Notes: generated from the sequence alone by a model not told the origin. Counted from the first letter of the stretch, positions 24,981 to 31,483 are shown. The stretch is 31,483 bases of DNA from Desulforamulus profundi (GCF_002607855.1 NZ_AWQQ01000055.1:1-31483), one strand, 5' to 3'. A program made the numbers and translations.

Positions 24981-25003
24981 GGGCCGAACAGGCCCCTTTT
25001 TTT
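24981..25003 (+). terminator. Rho-independent terminator after spoVT
   Basis: GGGCC (24981-24985) pairs with GGCCC (24991-24995), extended by A/T pairs, followed by TTTTTTT. Confidence 0.8.
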
Positions 25004-25011
25004 GTGTTCGT

Positions 25012-25211
25012 GGGTATTCCTTTGGGGTCTGGCCTAACGGGTATTGCTTAGGGGTCCAGTTGAAGGCCTTTTGGGCCATTCTCTAGGGTCCTGTTTTTAG
25101 CAAAACAATACTAACAACTGGACCCACCAGGAATACCCGAAAGTCTAAGTACTGGACCTAAAAGAAATACCCTTAAGTCTAATAGCATAAGAGCTGCTCA
25201 TGGAGAAATAC
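25012..25211. repeat. compound palindromic intergenic element, copy 2
   Basis: Forward arms GGGTATTCCTTTGGGGTCTGG (25012) and GGGTATTGCTTAGGGGTCCA (25039) are answered by inverse arms CTGGACCCACCAGGAATACCC (25118) and CTGGACCTAAAAGAAATACCC (25152). A last partial arm AGAAATACC lies at 25204. The inside includes AAGGCCTTTTGGGCC and can fold further. It looks like nested insertion of one element into another. It ends 10 bases before the mazG ribosome site. Confidence 0.7.
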
Positions 25212-25238
25212 CTTTGGGCTACAAGGAGGAGATTGTAA

Positions 25239-26774
25239 TTGGACAACCTTATCACCATCGTGGGCCTCGGCCCCGGGGACCCGGGGATGATCCCCCTGCG
25301 GGTCTGGGAACTCTTAAACTCCGGCAGGCCGGTTTACCTGCGTACTGCAGTTCACCCCACCGTGAAATGGTTAGATCAAAAGGGCCTGTCCTATCGTTCC
25401 CTGGATCACCATTACCGGCAGGCGGCTACCTTTGAAGAAGTCTACCTGAACATTGCCGGGGAAGTGGTGGCAGCGGCTCAGGAAGGGCCGGTTATTTATG
25501 CCGTGCCAGGTCACCCGATGGTGGCGGAAGAATCTGTCCGCCTGGTCCTGGACCTGGCTGCCCGGCAGGGCATCAACACCCGCGTAATCCCCGCCATGAG
25601 CTTCCTGGATGCTCTGTCCGCCACCCTGGGGTTGGACCCCTGCAAAGGTCTACATATTATCGATGCCCTGCAGTTGGACGAACAGCAGCCGGACCCCAGG
25701 GTTGGGACGGTGCTAACCCAGGTTTACGACCGCATGACCGCCGGTGATACCAAGCTCAGCCTGATGGAGATATACCCGGACGAGCACCAGGTTACCGTCG
25801 TAAGGGCGGCGGGGATTCCGGGAGAAGAAAGGATTGAGCAGGTCCCCCTTTATGAACTGGACCGGTTATCCTGGATTGATCACCTGACCAGCCTTTATAT
25901 CGGCCCTTTACCGGAAGCAGAGGAAGGCGAGGAGGCCGGGTCTGTTGCCGGGGAACCCTGTGGCGCCGGCGAAGATGCTGTCTACGCCTGTTCCTTCCCA
26001 TTAGACCCTTTGGTGGAAGTGATGGCGGCACTGAGGGCGGAAAACGGCTGTCCCTGGGACAGGGAACAAACCCACCAAAGTCTGAAACAGTATCTGATTG
26101 AAGAAACCTATGAGGTAATTGAGGCCCTGGACGAAGGGCAAATGTATAAAATATGTGAAGAATTGGGAGACTTATTACTACAAATCGTTTTTCATGCACA
26201 AATTGCCAGTGAAAACAGGCAGTTTGATATGAACGACGTGGTGCTGTCCATCACAGAAAAGATGCTGAGAAGACACCCCCACGTTTTTGGCACCACCCAT
26301 GTTAACAACAGCCAGGAGGTACTGATCAACTGGGATAAGATCAAGGCCCAGGAACAGGGAGAACAAACCAAAAAGCCGTCCTACCTGGGGAATATCCCCA
26401 GGGCACTGCCCGCTCTGCTGCGGGCTGAAAAGGTGCAAGCCAAAGCCGCCCGGGTAGGTTTTGACTGGCCGGATTACACCGGCGCATTGGACAAGGTCTA
26501 CGAAGAGCTGAAGGAAGTCCTCCAGGCTCTGGAAAACCGGCAGGCCGCGGCAGTGGCAGAAGAGGTGGGGGATTTGCTCTTTGCCGTGGTGAATTTGGCG
26601 AGGCTGCTGCATGTCGAAGCAGAGGGGTCTTTAACCCGCACCACCGACAAGTTTATCAAAAGGTTTCAGTACATCGAACAGCAAGCCCTGCAAAACGGGC
26701 AGGAACTCTCGCAGTTGACCCTGGAACAAATGGACCGGTGGTGGGAAGACTCAAAAAAATCAAAATTTGAATAA
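25239..26774 (+). CDS. mazG: YabN-type fusion: tetrapyrrole methylase-like domain + MazG pyrophosphohydrolase
   Basis: 511-aa protein. Residues 1-225 form a SAM-binding methylase fold of the CobA/YabN type (ITIVGLGPGDPGMIPLRVWE, YAVPGHPMVAEESVRLVLDL), whose substrate is unknown. Residues 260-505 are two MazG modules with acidic Mg sites: EETYEVIEALDEG with EELGDLLLQIVFHAQIA, and VYEELKEVLQAL with EEVGDLLFAVVNLARLL. MazG removes pyrophosphate from non-canonical or excess NTPs. The start is TTG 25239 with AAGGAGGAG nine bases upstream. The position before hup and rqcP is the same as yabN in Bacillus. The palindromic element occupies its leader. Confidence 0.93.
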   Translation: MDNLITIVGLGPGDPGMIPLRVWELLNSGRPVYLRTAVHPTVKWLDQKGLSYRSLDHHYRQAATFEEVYLNIAGEVVAAAQEGPVIYAVPGHPMVAEESVRLVLDLAARQGINTRVIPAMSFLDALSATLGLDPCKGLHIIDALQLDEQQPDPRVGTVLTQVYDRMTAGDTKLSLMEIYPDEHQVTVVRAAGIPGEERIEQVPLYELDRLSWIDHLTSLYIGPLPEAEEGEEAGSVAGEPCGAGEDAVYACSFPLDPLVEVMAALRAENGCPWDREQTHQSLKQYLIEETYEVIEALDEGQMYKICEELGDLLLQIVFHAQIASENRQFDMNDVVLSITEKMLRRHPHVFGTTHVNNSQEVLINWDKIKAQEQGEQTKKPSYLGNIPRALPALLRAEKVQAKAARVGFDWPDYTGALDKVYEELKEVLQALENRQAAAVAEEVGDLLFAVVNLARLLHVEAEGSLTRTTDKFIKRFQYIEQQALQNGQELSQLTLEQMDRWWEDSKKSKFE

Positions 26775-26799
26775 AAATAGCAGGAGATTTTGCTTCCTG

Positions 26800-26828
26800 G
26801 GAGGAAAACCCAATAAAATAGCGAATTA
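26800..26828 (+). promoter_or_regulatory. sigma-H promoter of hup
   Basis: GGAGGAAAA - 11 bases - AGCGAATTA matches RNAGGAWWW-N11/12-RNNGAATWW at every position. It lies about 40 bases before the hup start. Confidence 0.7.
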
Positions 26829-26866
26829 GCAAAAATAGTTATTCTGATTTCAAGGAGGGTCCTTAT

Positions 26867-27154
26867 TTGAACAAGGCCGAACTGATTTCTGCTGTAGCAG
26901 AAAAAACCGAACTGAGCAAAAAAGATGCTGAAAAGGCAGTCTCCGCAGTATTAAGCAGCATTGAGGACGCGCTGTCCAAAGGAGACAAAATCCAACTGGT
27001 AGGTTTTGGCACCTTTGAGTCCAAACCCCGCAAAGCCCGCGAAGGCCGCAACCCCCAAACAGGGGAAGCCATCCAAATCCCTGCCACCAGAGTTCCTGTA
27101 TTTAAGGCCGGCAAGGTATTAAAGGATGCCGTAGCCAACCTGCCTGTGGAATAA
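26867..27154 (+). CDS. hup: HU-family DNA-binding protein
   Basis: 95-aa nucleoid protein that bends and compacts DNA as a dimer. It contains the N-terminal helices ([20 protein letters not shown]), [20 protein letters not shown] and the DNA-arm region [20 protein letters not shown]. The start is TTG 26867 behind AAGGAGGG. It is followed 29 bases later by rqcP, probably co-transcribed. The sigma-H-like promoter suggests induction at the onset of sporulation (inference). Confidence 0.96.
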   Translation: MNKAELISAVAEKTELSKKDAEKAVSAVLSSIEDALSKGDKIQLVGFGTFESKPRKAREGRNPQTGEAIQIPATRVPVFKAGKVLKDAVANLPVE

Positions 27155-27183
27155 GCTTTAAAATTTTTGGAGGTACTTGTGGT

Positions 27184-27429
27184 TTGAGACTGGATAAGTT
27201 CCTGAAGGTTTCCAGGGTCATCAAACGCCGGACCCTGGCCAAAGAGGTCTGTGACGGCGGTCAGGTGCTGGTGAACAACCGCGTTGCCAAGGCGGGTCTT
27301 GAGGTTAAGCCCGGGGACAAGGTTGAGCTGAATTTTGGAGCCAGAAAACTGGTGTTTGAAATTCTGGAAATTAAAGAAACGGTTCCTGCAAAAGAAGCAG
27401 CCAGTCTGTATAAGGTTATTGAACATTAA
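27184..27429 (+). CDS. rqcP: S4-domain ribosome quality-control protein RqcP
   Basis: 81-aa S4 RNA-binding protein (YabO in Bacillus) that helps RqcH add alanine tails to stalled nascent chains on 50S subunits. It reads MRLDKFLKVSRVIKRRTLAK with the S4 core CDGGQVLVNNRVAKAGLEVK and PGDKVELNF. The start is TTG 27184, six bases after TTGGAGGTAC. A terminator follows. Confidence 0.93.
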   Translation: MRLDKFLKVSRVIKRRTLAKEVCDGGQVLVNNRVAKAGLEVKPGDKVELNFGARKLVFEILEIKETVPAKEAASLYKVIEH

Positions 27430-27445
27430 GTATTTGCCAACTTTA

Positions 27446-27477
27446 GGGCACTTCCCCGGTGGAAGTGTCCTTCTTAT
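27446..27477 (+). terminator. Rho-independent terminator after rqcP
   Basis: GGGCACTTCC (27446-27455) pairs with GGAAGTGTCC (27461-27470) around CCGGT, followed by TTCTTATTT. Confidence 0.8.
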
Positions 27478-27543
27478 TTCCACATATTTTTGGTTAAACA
27501 TGAAGAAAATAAGACAAACAATGAAAAACGGAGGGGTTTTGCC

Positions 27544-28494
27544 TTGAGAAAATGTTGTTTGTCTGTTCTTACATTGCTCCTGTTGGTTACCTTTCTTGCT
27601 CTGGGGTGCCAGCTGGCCAGGAAACCGGCCGCCCCCGGCCCCAGGCAATACAAGGAAGAGCCCACTATCAGTCTCTTTGTCAATGAGACGGGCGAAAAGA
27701 AGCAAATTAAGTTAGAGGAGTACGTGACCGGGGTGGTGGCGGCGGAAATGGAACCCGCCTGGCCGGTGAATGCCCTGGCGGCCCAGGCCATTTTAGCCCG
27801 TACCTTCACCATGGAAAACATTGAAGCCGGCCGGGTAAAAAAACTGCACGGTACCGATGTATCCACCAGTGTGGAAGAATCCCAGGCTTATGACCCCTCC
27901 CGCATAACGGATAATGTTCGGCAGGCGGTCCAAAAAACCAGGGGAGAGGTCATCACGCATAACGGCAGGTACATCAAGGCCTGGTTTTCTGCCAGCAACG
28001 GCGGCAGAACCGCCAGTGCCGCCGAGGGACTGGCCTATCACAAGACACCTACCCCTTATATCAAAGCCAATGCAAACGACCCTGCGTCTGTGCAAAACAC
28101 GCTGCCGGAAATCCGGCAGTGGACGGCGACAATTCCCGGCACCAAGGTCCGGGAGGCGGTAAAGAGTATCTCCGGCCAGGACCCCGGCCCCTTGACATCC
28201 GCCGCCATCGCTAAAAAGGGCCCGTCAGGGCGCACGGTTCAAATGAAGATCAACAATGCGGTGGTGGGAGGTCCCGCCTTCCGCCTGGCAGCGGGCAGCA
28301 CCGAAATCCGTTCCATGTTTTTAACCAATGTGTCCGTGCAGGGGGGCAACCTGGTACTCACCGGCAAAGGGTTCGGCCACGGTGTGGGCATGTCTCAATG
28401 GGGTGCCAAAAACATGGCGGAAAACGGCACTTCCCCCGAGGACATCATCCGCTTCTACTTTAAGGACATTAACATTGAAAAACTGTATAGATAG
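27544..28494 (+). CDS. SpoIID/LytB-domain lipoprotein
   Basis: 316-aa secreted protein. Residues 1-20 are a lipoprotein signal with lipobox LALGC. The rest is a SpoIID domain: YVTGVVAAEMEPAWPVNALA with the conserved Glu, AQAILARTFTM, TDVSTSVEESQAYDPSRI, GEVITHNGRYIKAWFSASNGG and the C-terminal GKGFGHGVGMSQWGA signature. SpoIID is a lytic transglycosylase for engulfment; paralogues such as this occur in many Clostridia. TTG 27544 is chosen because ACGGAGGGG precedes it and it puts the signal peptide at the N-terminus. No SpoIIP or SpoIIM partner is nearby, so it is a paralogue, not necessarily SpoIID itself. Confidence 0.88.
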   Translation: MRKCCLSVLTLLLLVTFLALGCQLARKPAAPGPRQYKEEPTISLFVNETGEKKQIKLEEYVTGVVAAEMEPAWPVNALAAQAILARTFTMENIEAGRVKKLHGTDVSTSVEESQAYDPSRITDNVRQAVQKTRGEVITHNGRYIKAWFSASNGGRTASAAEGLAYHKTPTPYIKANANDPASVQNTLPEIRQWTATIPGTKVREAVKSISGQDPGPLTSAAIAKKGPSGRTVQMKINNAVVGGPAFRLAAGSTEIRSMFLTNVSVQGGNLVLTGKGFGHGVGMSQWGAKNMAENGTSPEDIIRFYFKDINIEKLYR

Positions 28495-28520
28495 AAAAGA
28501 CGGCCTAGCGCCGTCTTTTT
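28495..28520 (+). terminator. Rho-independent terminator after the SpoIID-like gene
   Basis: AAAAGACGGC pairs with GCCGTCTTTTT around CTAGC (28495-28520). Confidence 0.88.
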
Positions 28521-28526
28521 GACTTA

Positions 28527-28717
28527 GGGTATTTCTTTCGGGTCCTGTCTTTAGACTTACGGTATTCCTTACGGGTCTAGTTGTTAGTAGTTTCTGATTT
28601 AACAACAGGACCTTATAGAATGACCCCAAAGGCCAGCAACTGGACCCTATAGCATTACTCATAAGGCTAGCAAGCAGACCCCAAAGAAATACCCATAAGG
28701 CTAACAGGAATACCCCA
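28527..28717. repeat. compound palindromic intergenic element, copy 3
   Basis: Forward arms GGGTATTTCTTTCGGGTCCTG (28527) and GGTATTCCTTACGGGTCTAG (28561) are answered by ACTGGACCCTATAGCATTACTC, GCAGACCCCAAAGAAATACCC and a last AGGAATACCCC (28707-28717). It fills the whole gap between the SpoIID-like terminator and yabP. Its last arm supplies the -35 of the candidate sigma-E promoter. Confidence 0.7.
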
Positions 28718-28736
28718 GAGCCTGCCAGCATATATT
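28708..28736 (+). promoter_or_regulatory. candidate sigma-E promoter of yabP-yabQ
   Basis: GAATACC at 28708-28714 (ATA core 28710-28712), 14 further bases, then CATATATT (28729-28736). Compared with KMATATT-N14-CATACAHT the -10 matches 7 of 8 and the -35 5 of 7. yabP and yabQ are mother-cell sigma-E genes in Bacillus. Confidence 0.5.
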
Positions 28737-28786
28737 TTACCGTGGAATTTTACCTGGTCGAAGTCCGCTGTGAACGGAGGGGTACT

Positions 28787-29071
28787 GTGGAACAGTACGG
28801 CAAGCATATTTTAAGTATTGAAGGCCGGAAAAAACTAACATTAGAGGGTGTCCATCACGTGGGGAGTTTTGATGAGCAGGAGATCACCCTGGATACCAAT
28901 ATGGGGTTTTTGCAGTTAAAGGGAGAGGGGATGCACATTACCCATCTTAACCTCGACCAGGGCAGTTTGGTGGTGGAAGGAGTTATCAACGGTTTGGAAT
29001 ATGTGGAAGGCCGATCCGCCAAAGGCACCAAAGCCAGGGGCAAAGGCTTTATCAACCGGTTACTTAAGTAA
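28787..29071 (+). CDS. yabP: sporulation protein YabP
   Basis: 94-aa mother-cell protein of the YabP/YqfC family, needed for spore formation with YabQ. It reads HILSIEGRKKLTLEGVHHVG, then SFDEQEITLDTNMGFLQLKG and HLNLDQGSLVVEGVINGLEY, matching the family core; length is close to the 100 aa of Bacillus. GTG 28787 is chosen because CGGAGGGG precedes it. A GTG at 28742 would add 15 residues that fall at the expected transcription start. A short Lys/Gly-rich tail ends the protein. Confidence 0.92.
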   Translation: MEQYGKHILSIEGRKKLTLEGVHHVGSFDEQEITLDTNMGFLQLKGEGMHITHLNLDQGSLVVEGVINGLEYVEGRSAKGTKARGKGFINRLLK

Positions 29072-29121
29072 CTGAAAGAAGAGATGTACAGGGTTGGTTG
29101 TTAGAGTGGGGAATAGGCACT

Positions 29122-29157
29122 CTCACCTCTAATCTCACCTCTCACCTCTCACCTCTC
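29122..29157. repeat. CTCACCT heptanucleotide array
   Basis: CTCACCT (29122), spacer CTAAT, then three perfect CTCACCT copies (29134-29154) plus CTC. It is the inverse complement of the GAGAGGT unit at 11.94 kb. It sits between yabP and yabQ, directly before the yabQ ribosome site. Confidence 0.75.
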
Positions 29158-29175
29158 AAAAAGGTGGTGCAGCAA

Positions 29176-29736
29176 TTGGTTCCCTTGATGGATCAGTTTT
29201 ATTATTTTGCGTTAACCATTGTTATCGGTATGGTAGCAGGCTTTTGTTACGACCTTTATAAGGTGACCAGGGGGACCTTAAAACTGCGCAGGATCGGCAC
29301 GGCTCTGGGGGACGTGTTATTTTGGCTTGTGCTGACAGTGGTTGTCTTTGTACTGCTCCTGTTGGGCAACTGGGGTGAAGTCCGGGTATATGTTATGTTG
29401 GGCCTGGCCCTGGGAGCCGTTATTTATTTAAATATTTTCAGCCGGCGTACAACCTCAATCATCCAGTGGACCTTTAGAACCCTTCATCAGCTATGGAGAT
29501 GGTTTATCAAAGCCCTTTCATTTACCTGGCGTATGGTATGCCTTCCTTTCAGGGGGGTTTATTTGCTGGTGGCCATTCCCCTTGGGTTTGTGGTGGGTGT
29601 CACGGGGAAAGTCCTGAGGGGAACCAGGACGGTTCTCAATAAGCTGCTGGGTCGACCGGTACGGCGTGTAAAACAAAGTTTCAGAAATCGAATCTCTTCG
29701 ATATTTCCGATTTTTGAATACAAAGACAAGGACTAA
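29176..29736 (+). CDS. yabQ: sporulation membrane protein YabQ
   Basis: 186-aa membrane protein required for cortex formation, located in the outer forespore membrane in Bacillus. Hydrophobic segments: FYYFALTIVIGMVAGFCYDL with the conserved YDLYK just after, two in DVLFWLVLTVVVFVLLLLG to VMLGLALGAVIYLNIF, and one in VYLLVAIPLGFVVGV. TTG 29176 is chosen because AAGGTGG lies eight bases upstream; the longer frame from 29098 would translate the heptad array, and ATG 29188 is another option. It follows yabP as in Bacillus. Confidence 0.9.
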   Translation: MVPLMDQFYYFALTIVIGMVAGFCYDLYKVTRGTLKLRRIGTALGDVLFWLVLTVVVFVLLLLGNWGEVRVYVMLGLALGAVIYLNIFSRRTTSIIQWTFRTLHQLWRWFIKALSFTWRMVCLPFRGVYLLVAIPLGFVVGVTGKVLRGTRTVLNKLLGRPVRRVKQSFRNRISSIFPIFEYKDKD

Positions 29737-29766
29737 CAGGACAAAAGTCCTGTTTTCTCCTTTTTT
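29735..29766 (+). terminator. Rho-independent terminator after yabQ
   Basis: ACAGGAC (29736-29742) pairs with GTCCTGT (29747-29753) around AAAA, followed by TTTCTCCTTTTTT. It overlaps the yabQ stop. Confidence 0.75.
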
Positions 29767-29912
29767 GGGGGAATACTTCGTATTCTTTTCTTGCAAACAG
29801 CTAGGAAAAAACCAGGCTTGTAGTAATATTGTAGTAATAATGTAATAAATTTGTACACAGCTTGTGAATACTTTGTGGATAACATGTGGATTCCGGTCGG
29901 GGGTTGGACAAA

Positions 29913-30149
29913 GTGCAGGTGGAAATAAGAGGTGCAGAGAAACTCAGCTTCCGAGAACGCCAGGTGGTAACCCTCAAGGAAATGGGTTACTCCACAGAGA
30001 AAATTGCCGCCAAGTTAAAGCTTAGTCCCAGTTCCGTGGCCACTTTGTTTAACCGGGCTCGTACCAAGGGATATCAAGTTGTAATTGTGATACCAGGACA
30101 GAACCTGGGCTTGTTTGGCCCCGAGGATGAGGAGGAAGTGGGCGAATGA
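29913..30149 (+). CDS. sigma-region-4-like helix-turn-helix protein
   Basis: About 78 aa. The core LSFRERQVVTLKEMGYSTEK followed by IAAKLKLSPSSVATLFNRAR is a helix-turn-helix of the sigma-70 region 4 / LuxR type. The rest (GYQVVIVIPGQNLGLFGPED) is not a polymerase-binding sigma domain, so this is a stand-alone DNA-binding protein, not a sigma factor. GTG 29913 is preferred since GGGGG lies nine bases upstream; GTG 29886 has no ribosome site. Its stop overlaps the divIC start by four bases (ATGA), so the two are coupled. Position between yabQ and divIC is not seen in Bacillus. Targets unknown. Confidence 0.7.
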   Translation: MQVEIRGAEKLSFRERQVVTLKEMGYSTEKIAAKLKLSPSSVATLFNRARTKGYQVVIVIPGQNLGLFGPEDEEEVGE

Positions 30150-30595
30150 TTTCCACAGGAAAAGGCAGGGTTGCAGAACTAAAGCTGCACCGGGAAAATA
30201 AAGAACAGATTGGAGCGGTCCGGCGCAAGCGCGGAAAAAGTAAACTGGTGCTGTTTTTTTCGGTTGCCCTTGCAGCGTATTTTGTTTTTTCCCTGGGCAG
30301 CCAGTTTAACAAGCTGCATGCCATGCAAAGCAATATGGATTCCCTGCAAAGTCAGGTGGAAGAGTTAAAGAGCAGGAATGCAGCATTAAGGCAGGAAATT
30401 AAGCAAATTAAATCGGATTCTTATGTTGAGCAGGTGGCCAGGGAGCAACTGGGACTGGTGAAACCGGGAGAAACCCTGGTGGTGCAGGCCCAGTCTCAGC
30501 AGGAAAACAATAAAAAGCCACAGACCACCCCATCAAAGGAAAACAAACCACAGGGGGAGACCTTTAACGTACCCTACAAGAACATCTACGACTGA
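30146..30595 (+). CDS. divIC: septum formation initiator DivIC
   Basis: 149-aa bitopic divisome protein. A basic cytoplasmic N-terminus (RRKRGKSK) leads to one membrane helix (LVLFFSVALAAYFVFSLGS, residues 34-52). An extracytoplasmic coiled coil follows (MQSNMDSLQSQVEELKSRNA to LRQEIKQIKSD), then YVEQVAREQLGLVKPGETLV, the FtsB/DivIC hallmark. A Gln/Lys/Pro-rich tail follows. DivIC pairs with FtsL and DivIB to activate septal peptidoglycan synthesis. It overlaps the HTH gene by four bases. Confidence 0.92.
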   Translation: MISTGKGRVAELKLHRENKEQIGAVRRKRGKSKLVLFFSVALAAYFVFSLGSQFNKLHAMQSNMDSLQSQVEELKSRNAALRQEIKQIKSDSYVEQVAREQLGLVKPGETLVVQAQSQQENNKKPQTTPSKENKPQGETFNVPYKNIYD

Positions 30596-30609
30596 TTGGG
30601 CCATCCGTA

Positions 30610-30639
30610 TTGACACCTCTCATGCTGTTACAATATACT
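30610..30639 (+). promoter_or_regulatory. sigma-A promoter of yabR
   Basis: Perfect TTGACA (30610-30615), 18 bases, TATACT (30634-30639); the gene start is 50 bases on. Confidence 0.75.
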
Positions 30640-30688
30640 TTTACTAAGTAATGTTTGGTTTGCCAATTAAGGAGGCACTTGCAAGTAC

Positions 30689-31072
30689 ATGTCGTTGGAA
30701 CAGGGTAATATCGTAGAGGGTGTCGTTACCGGGATTACGAATTTTGGTGCATTTGTAGAGCTACCGGGCGGCCAGACCGGGCTGGTGCACATTTCCGAAG
30801 TTGCCGAAGTGTATGTGAAGGATATTCATGAGTTTCTCAAGGTAAACGACAAGGTGAAAGTCAAGATTATTTCGGTGGATCCCAAAGGAAAGATCGGGCT
30901 GTCTCTAAAGCAGGCCAATCCTTCGCCAACTAAGGCTCCCCGCAAACCCAAATTTGAACCTTCCTTTGAAGACAAACTGGCCAAATTCATGAAAGAAAGT
31001 GACGAACGGTTGTCTGACCTGAAAAGGCAAACCGATTCCAAAAGGGGCGGCCGCGGCGGCCCCAGGTACTAA
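30689..31072 (+). CDS. yabR: S1-domain RNA-binding protein YabR
   Basis: 127-aa protein with one S1 domain at residues 5-75: GNIVEGVVTGITNFGAFVEL, GGQTGLVHISEVAEVYVKDI, VNDKVKVKIISVDPKGKIGL. It is similar to the repeats of ribosomal protein S1 and polynucleotide phosphorylase. A Lys/Arg/Gly-rich C-terminal tail ends GGRGGPRY. It binds RNA; a role on ribosomes or in RNA decay is likely but unproved. GGAGG lies 13 bases before the ATG, a long spacing, with a TTG out of frame between. It has its own promoter and terminator. Confidence 0.92.
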   Translation: MSLEQGNIVEGVVTGITNFGAFVELPGGQTGLVHISEVAEVYVKDIHEFLKVNDKVKVKIISVDPKGKIGLSLKQANPSPTKAPRKPKFEPSFEDKLAKFMKESDERLSDLKRQTDSKRGGRGGPRY

Positions 31073-31087
31073 GTTCAACTCCGTTAT

Positions 31088-31120
31088 ATAAGCATTCTCT
31101 GTTTGAGGGAATGCTTATTT
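31088..31120 (+). terminator. Rho-independent terminator after yabR
   Basis: ATAAGCATTC (31088-31097) pairs with GAATGCTTAT (31109-31118), then TTG. The T tract is short. Confidence 0.65.
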
Positions 31121-31130
31121 GTATGCTATG

Positions 31131-31210
31131 GGGTATTCCTTTTGGGTCCAGCCATCAGCCCTTGGCCCTCAGCTTTTTTTAAAGGCTGAAGGCTGACGGC
31201 CGATGGCCAG
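31131..31210. repeat. palindromic intergenic element, copy 4 (one outer arm only)
   Basis: The left arm GGGTATTCCTTTTGGGTCCA (31131-31150) is present. A long inner hairpin follows: GCCATCAGCCCTTGGCCCTCAGC (31151-31173) pairs imperfectly with GGCTGAAGGCTGACGGCCGATGGC across a T7 loop. The matching right outer arm is missing, so the copy is truncated. Confidence 0.65.
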
Positions 31211-31283
31211 AGAATAAGAGTAATGTTTTGCAGAAAGGGTAATGGGGAGAATTGGATTAACATGACGAGTAGGAGGAAATACT

Positions 31284-31483
31284 GTGCTTCTCGCCAGCAT
31301 CGATATCGGTACCAACTCAACCAGGTTTTTGTTAGCGGAAGTGAACGGTGGTACGGTTACTGCCTTGAAAAGCGGCCTGATTACCACCCGCCTGGGGCAG
31401 GGGATTAACCATGGCCGCCTGCTGCCCGAGGCCATGGAGCGAACCGTTTTAGCCATTGAAGCGTTTTTAAAGGAGATAGGACC
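31284..31483 (+). CDS. ppx: Ppx/GppA phosphatase family protein, N-terminal part (cut by window edge)
   Basis: GTG 31284 behind AGGAGGAAA opens a frame that runs to the window end. It reads LLASIDIGTNSTRFLLAEV, the phosphate-1 motif of the actin-like ATPase fold, then TTRLGQGINHGRLLPEAMER and AIEAFLKEIG. Family members degrade polyphosphate or pppGpp; which one cannot be told from 66 residues. In related spore formers this gene lies between yabR and spoIIE. Confidence 0.85.
   Translation, partial: MLLASIDIGTNSTRFLLAEVNGGTVTALKSGLITTRLGQGINHGRLLPEAMERTVLAIEAFLKEIG

Noticed and set aside
26863..27705. 280-codon minus-strand frame
   Set aside because: It lies opposite hup, rqcP and the start of the SpoIID-like gene, all with clear families and ribosome sites.

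Overview
The window looks like the chromosome of an endospore-forming, anaerobic, Gram-positive bacterium of the Peptococcaceae / Desulfotomaculum type. Three things support this. The conserved Firmicutes order spoVG-glmU-prs-ctc-pth-mfd-prsA-spoVT-mazG-hup-rqcP-(spoIID-like)-yabP-yabQ-divIC-yabR-ppx runs through it. TTG and GTG starts with strong GGAGG Shine-Dalgarno sequences are common. It also carries a sulfide-to-homocysteine gene set known from methanogens and sulfate reducers. This assignment is inference from gene content only. I see no tRNA, rRNA, CRISPR array, insertion sequence or prophage.

Layout. 1-1.4 kb: the first codons of a minus-strand gene, a relic, and a LysM L,D-transpeptidase. 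1.4-5.1 kb: ispE, a FadR-type GntR regulator, a MobA-like nucleotidyltransferase and threonine ammonia-lyase. 5.2-8.1 kb: spoVG, glmU and prs. 8.3-17.5 kb: accessory genes lying between prs and ctc, which are neighbours in Bacillus. They comprise a small CxxC protein, two small unknown genes, a SAM-I riboswitch controlling a DUF39 / NIL-ferredoxin / UPF0280 homocysteine operon, a zinc-ribbon protein, a ferritin-like protein, a histidine kinase, a receiver-kinase fusion, a hemolysin III-type membrane protein and a PRC-barrel protein. 17.5-31.5 kb: ctc, pth, a PrsW-like protein, mfd, prsA, spoVT, mazG, hup, rqcP, a SpoIID-like lipoprotein, yabP, yabQ, a sigma-region-4-like HTH gene, divIC, yabR and the start of ppx/gppA.

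Six genes (glmU, prs, a small CxxC gene, a receiver-kinase, pth, mfd) are each broken by single lost bases, seven in all. All shift the frame the same way, and each can be repaired by restoring one C:G pair in a short G/C run. glmU, prs and pth are normally essential, so systematic sequence error is the likeliest explanation; the intact products are described here.

Regulatory signals are unusually readable. There are near-perfect sigma-H promoters before spoVG and hup, a sigma-G promoter before spoVT, a candidate sigma-E promoter before yabP, several sigma-A promoters, and a complete SAM riboswitch with terminator and antiterminator. Intergenic space is populated by two repeat types: palindromic elements ending in GGGTATTYCTTWNGGGTCC-like arms, and heptanucleotide arrays (TGATGGC; GAGAGGT).
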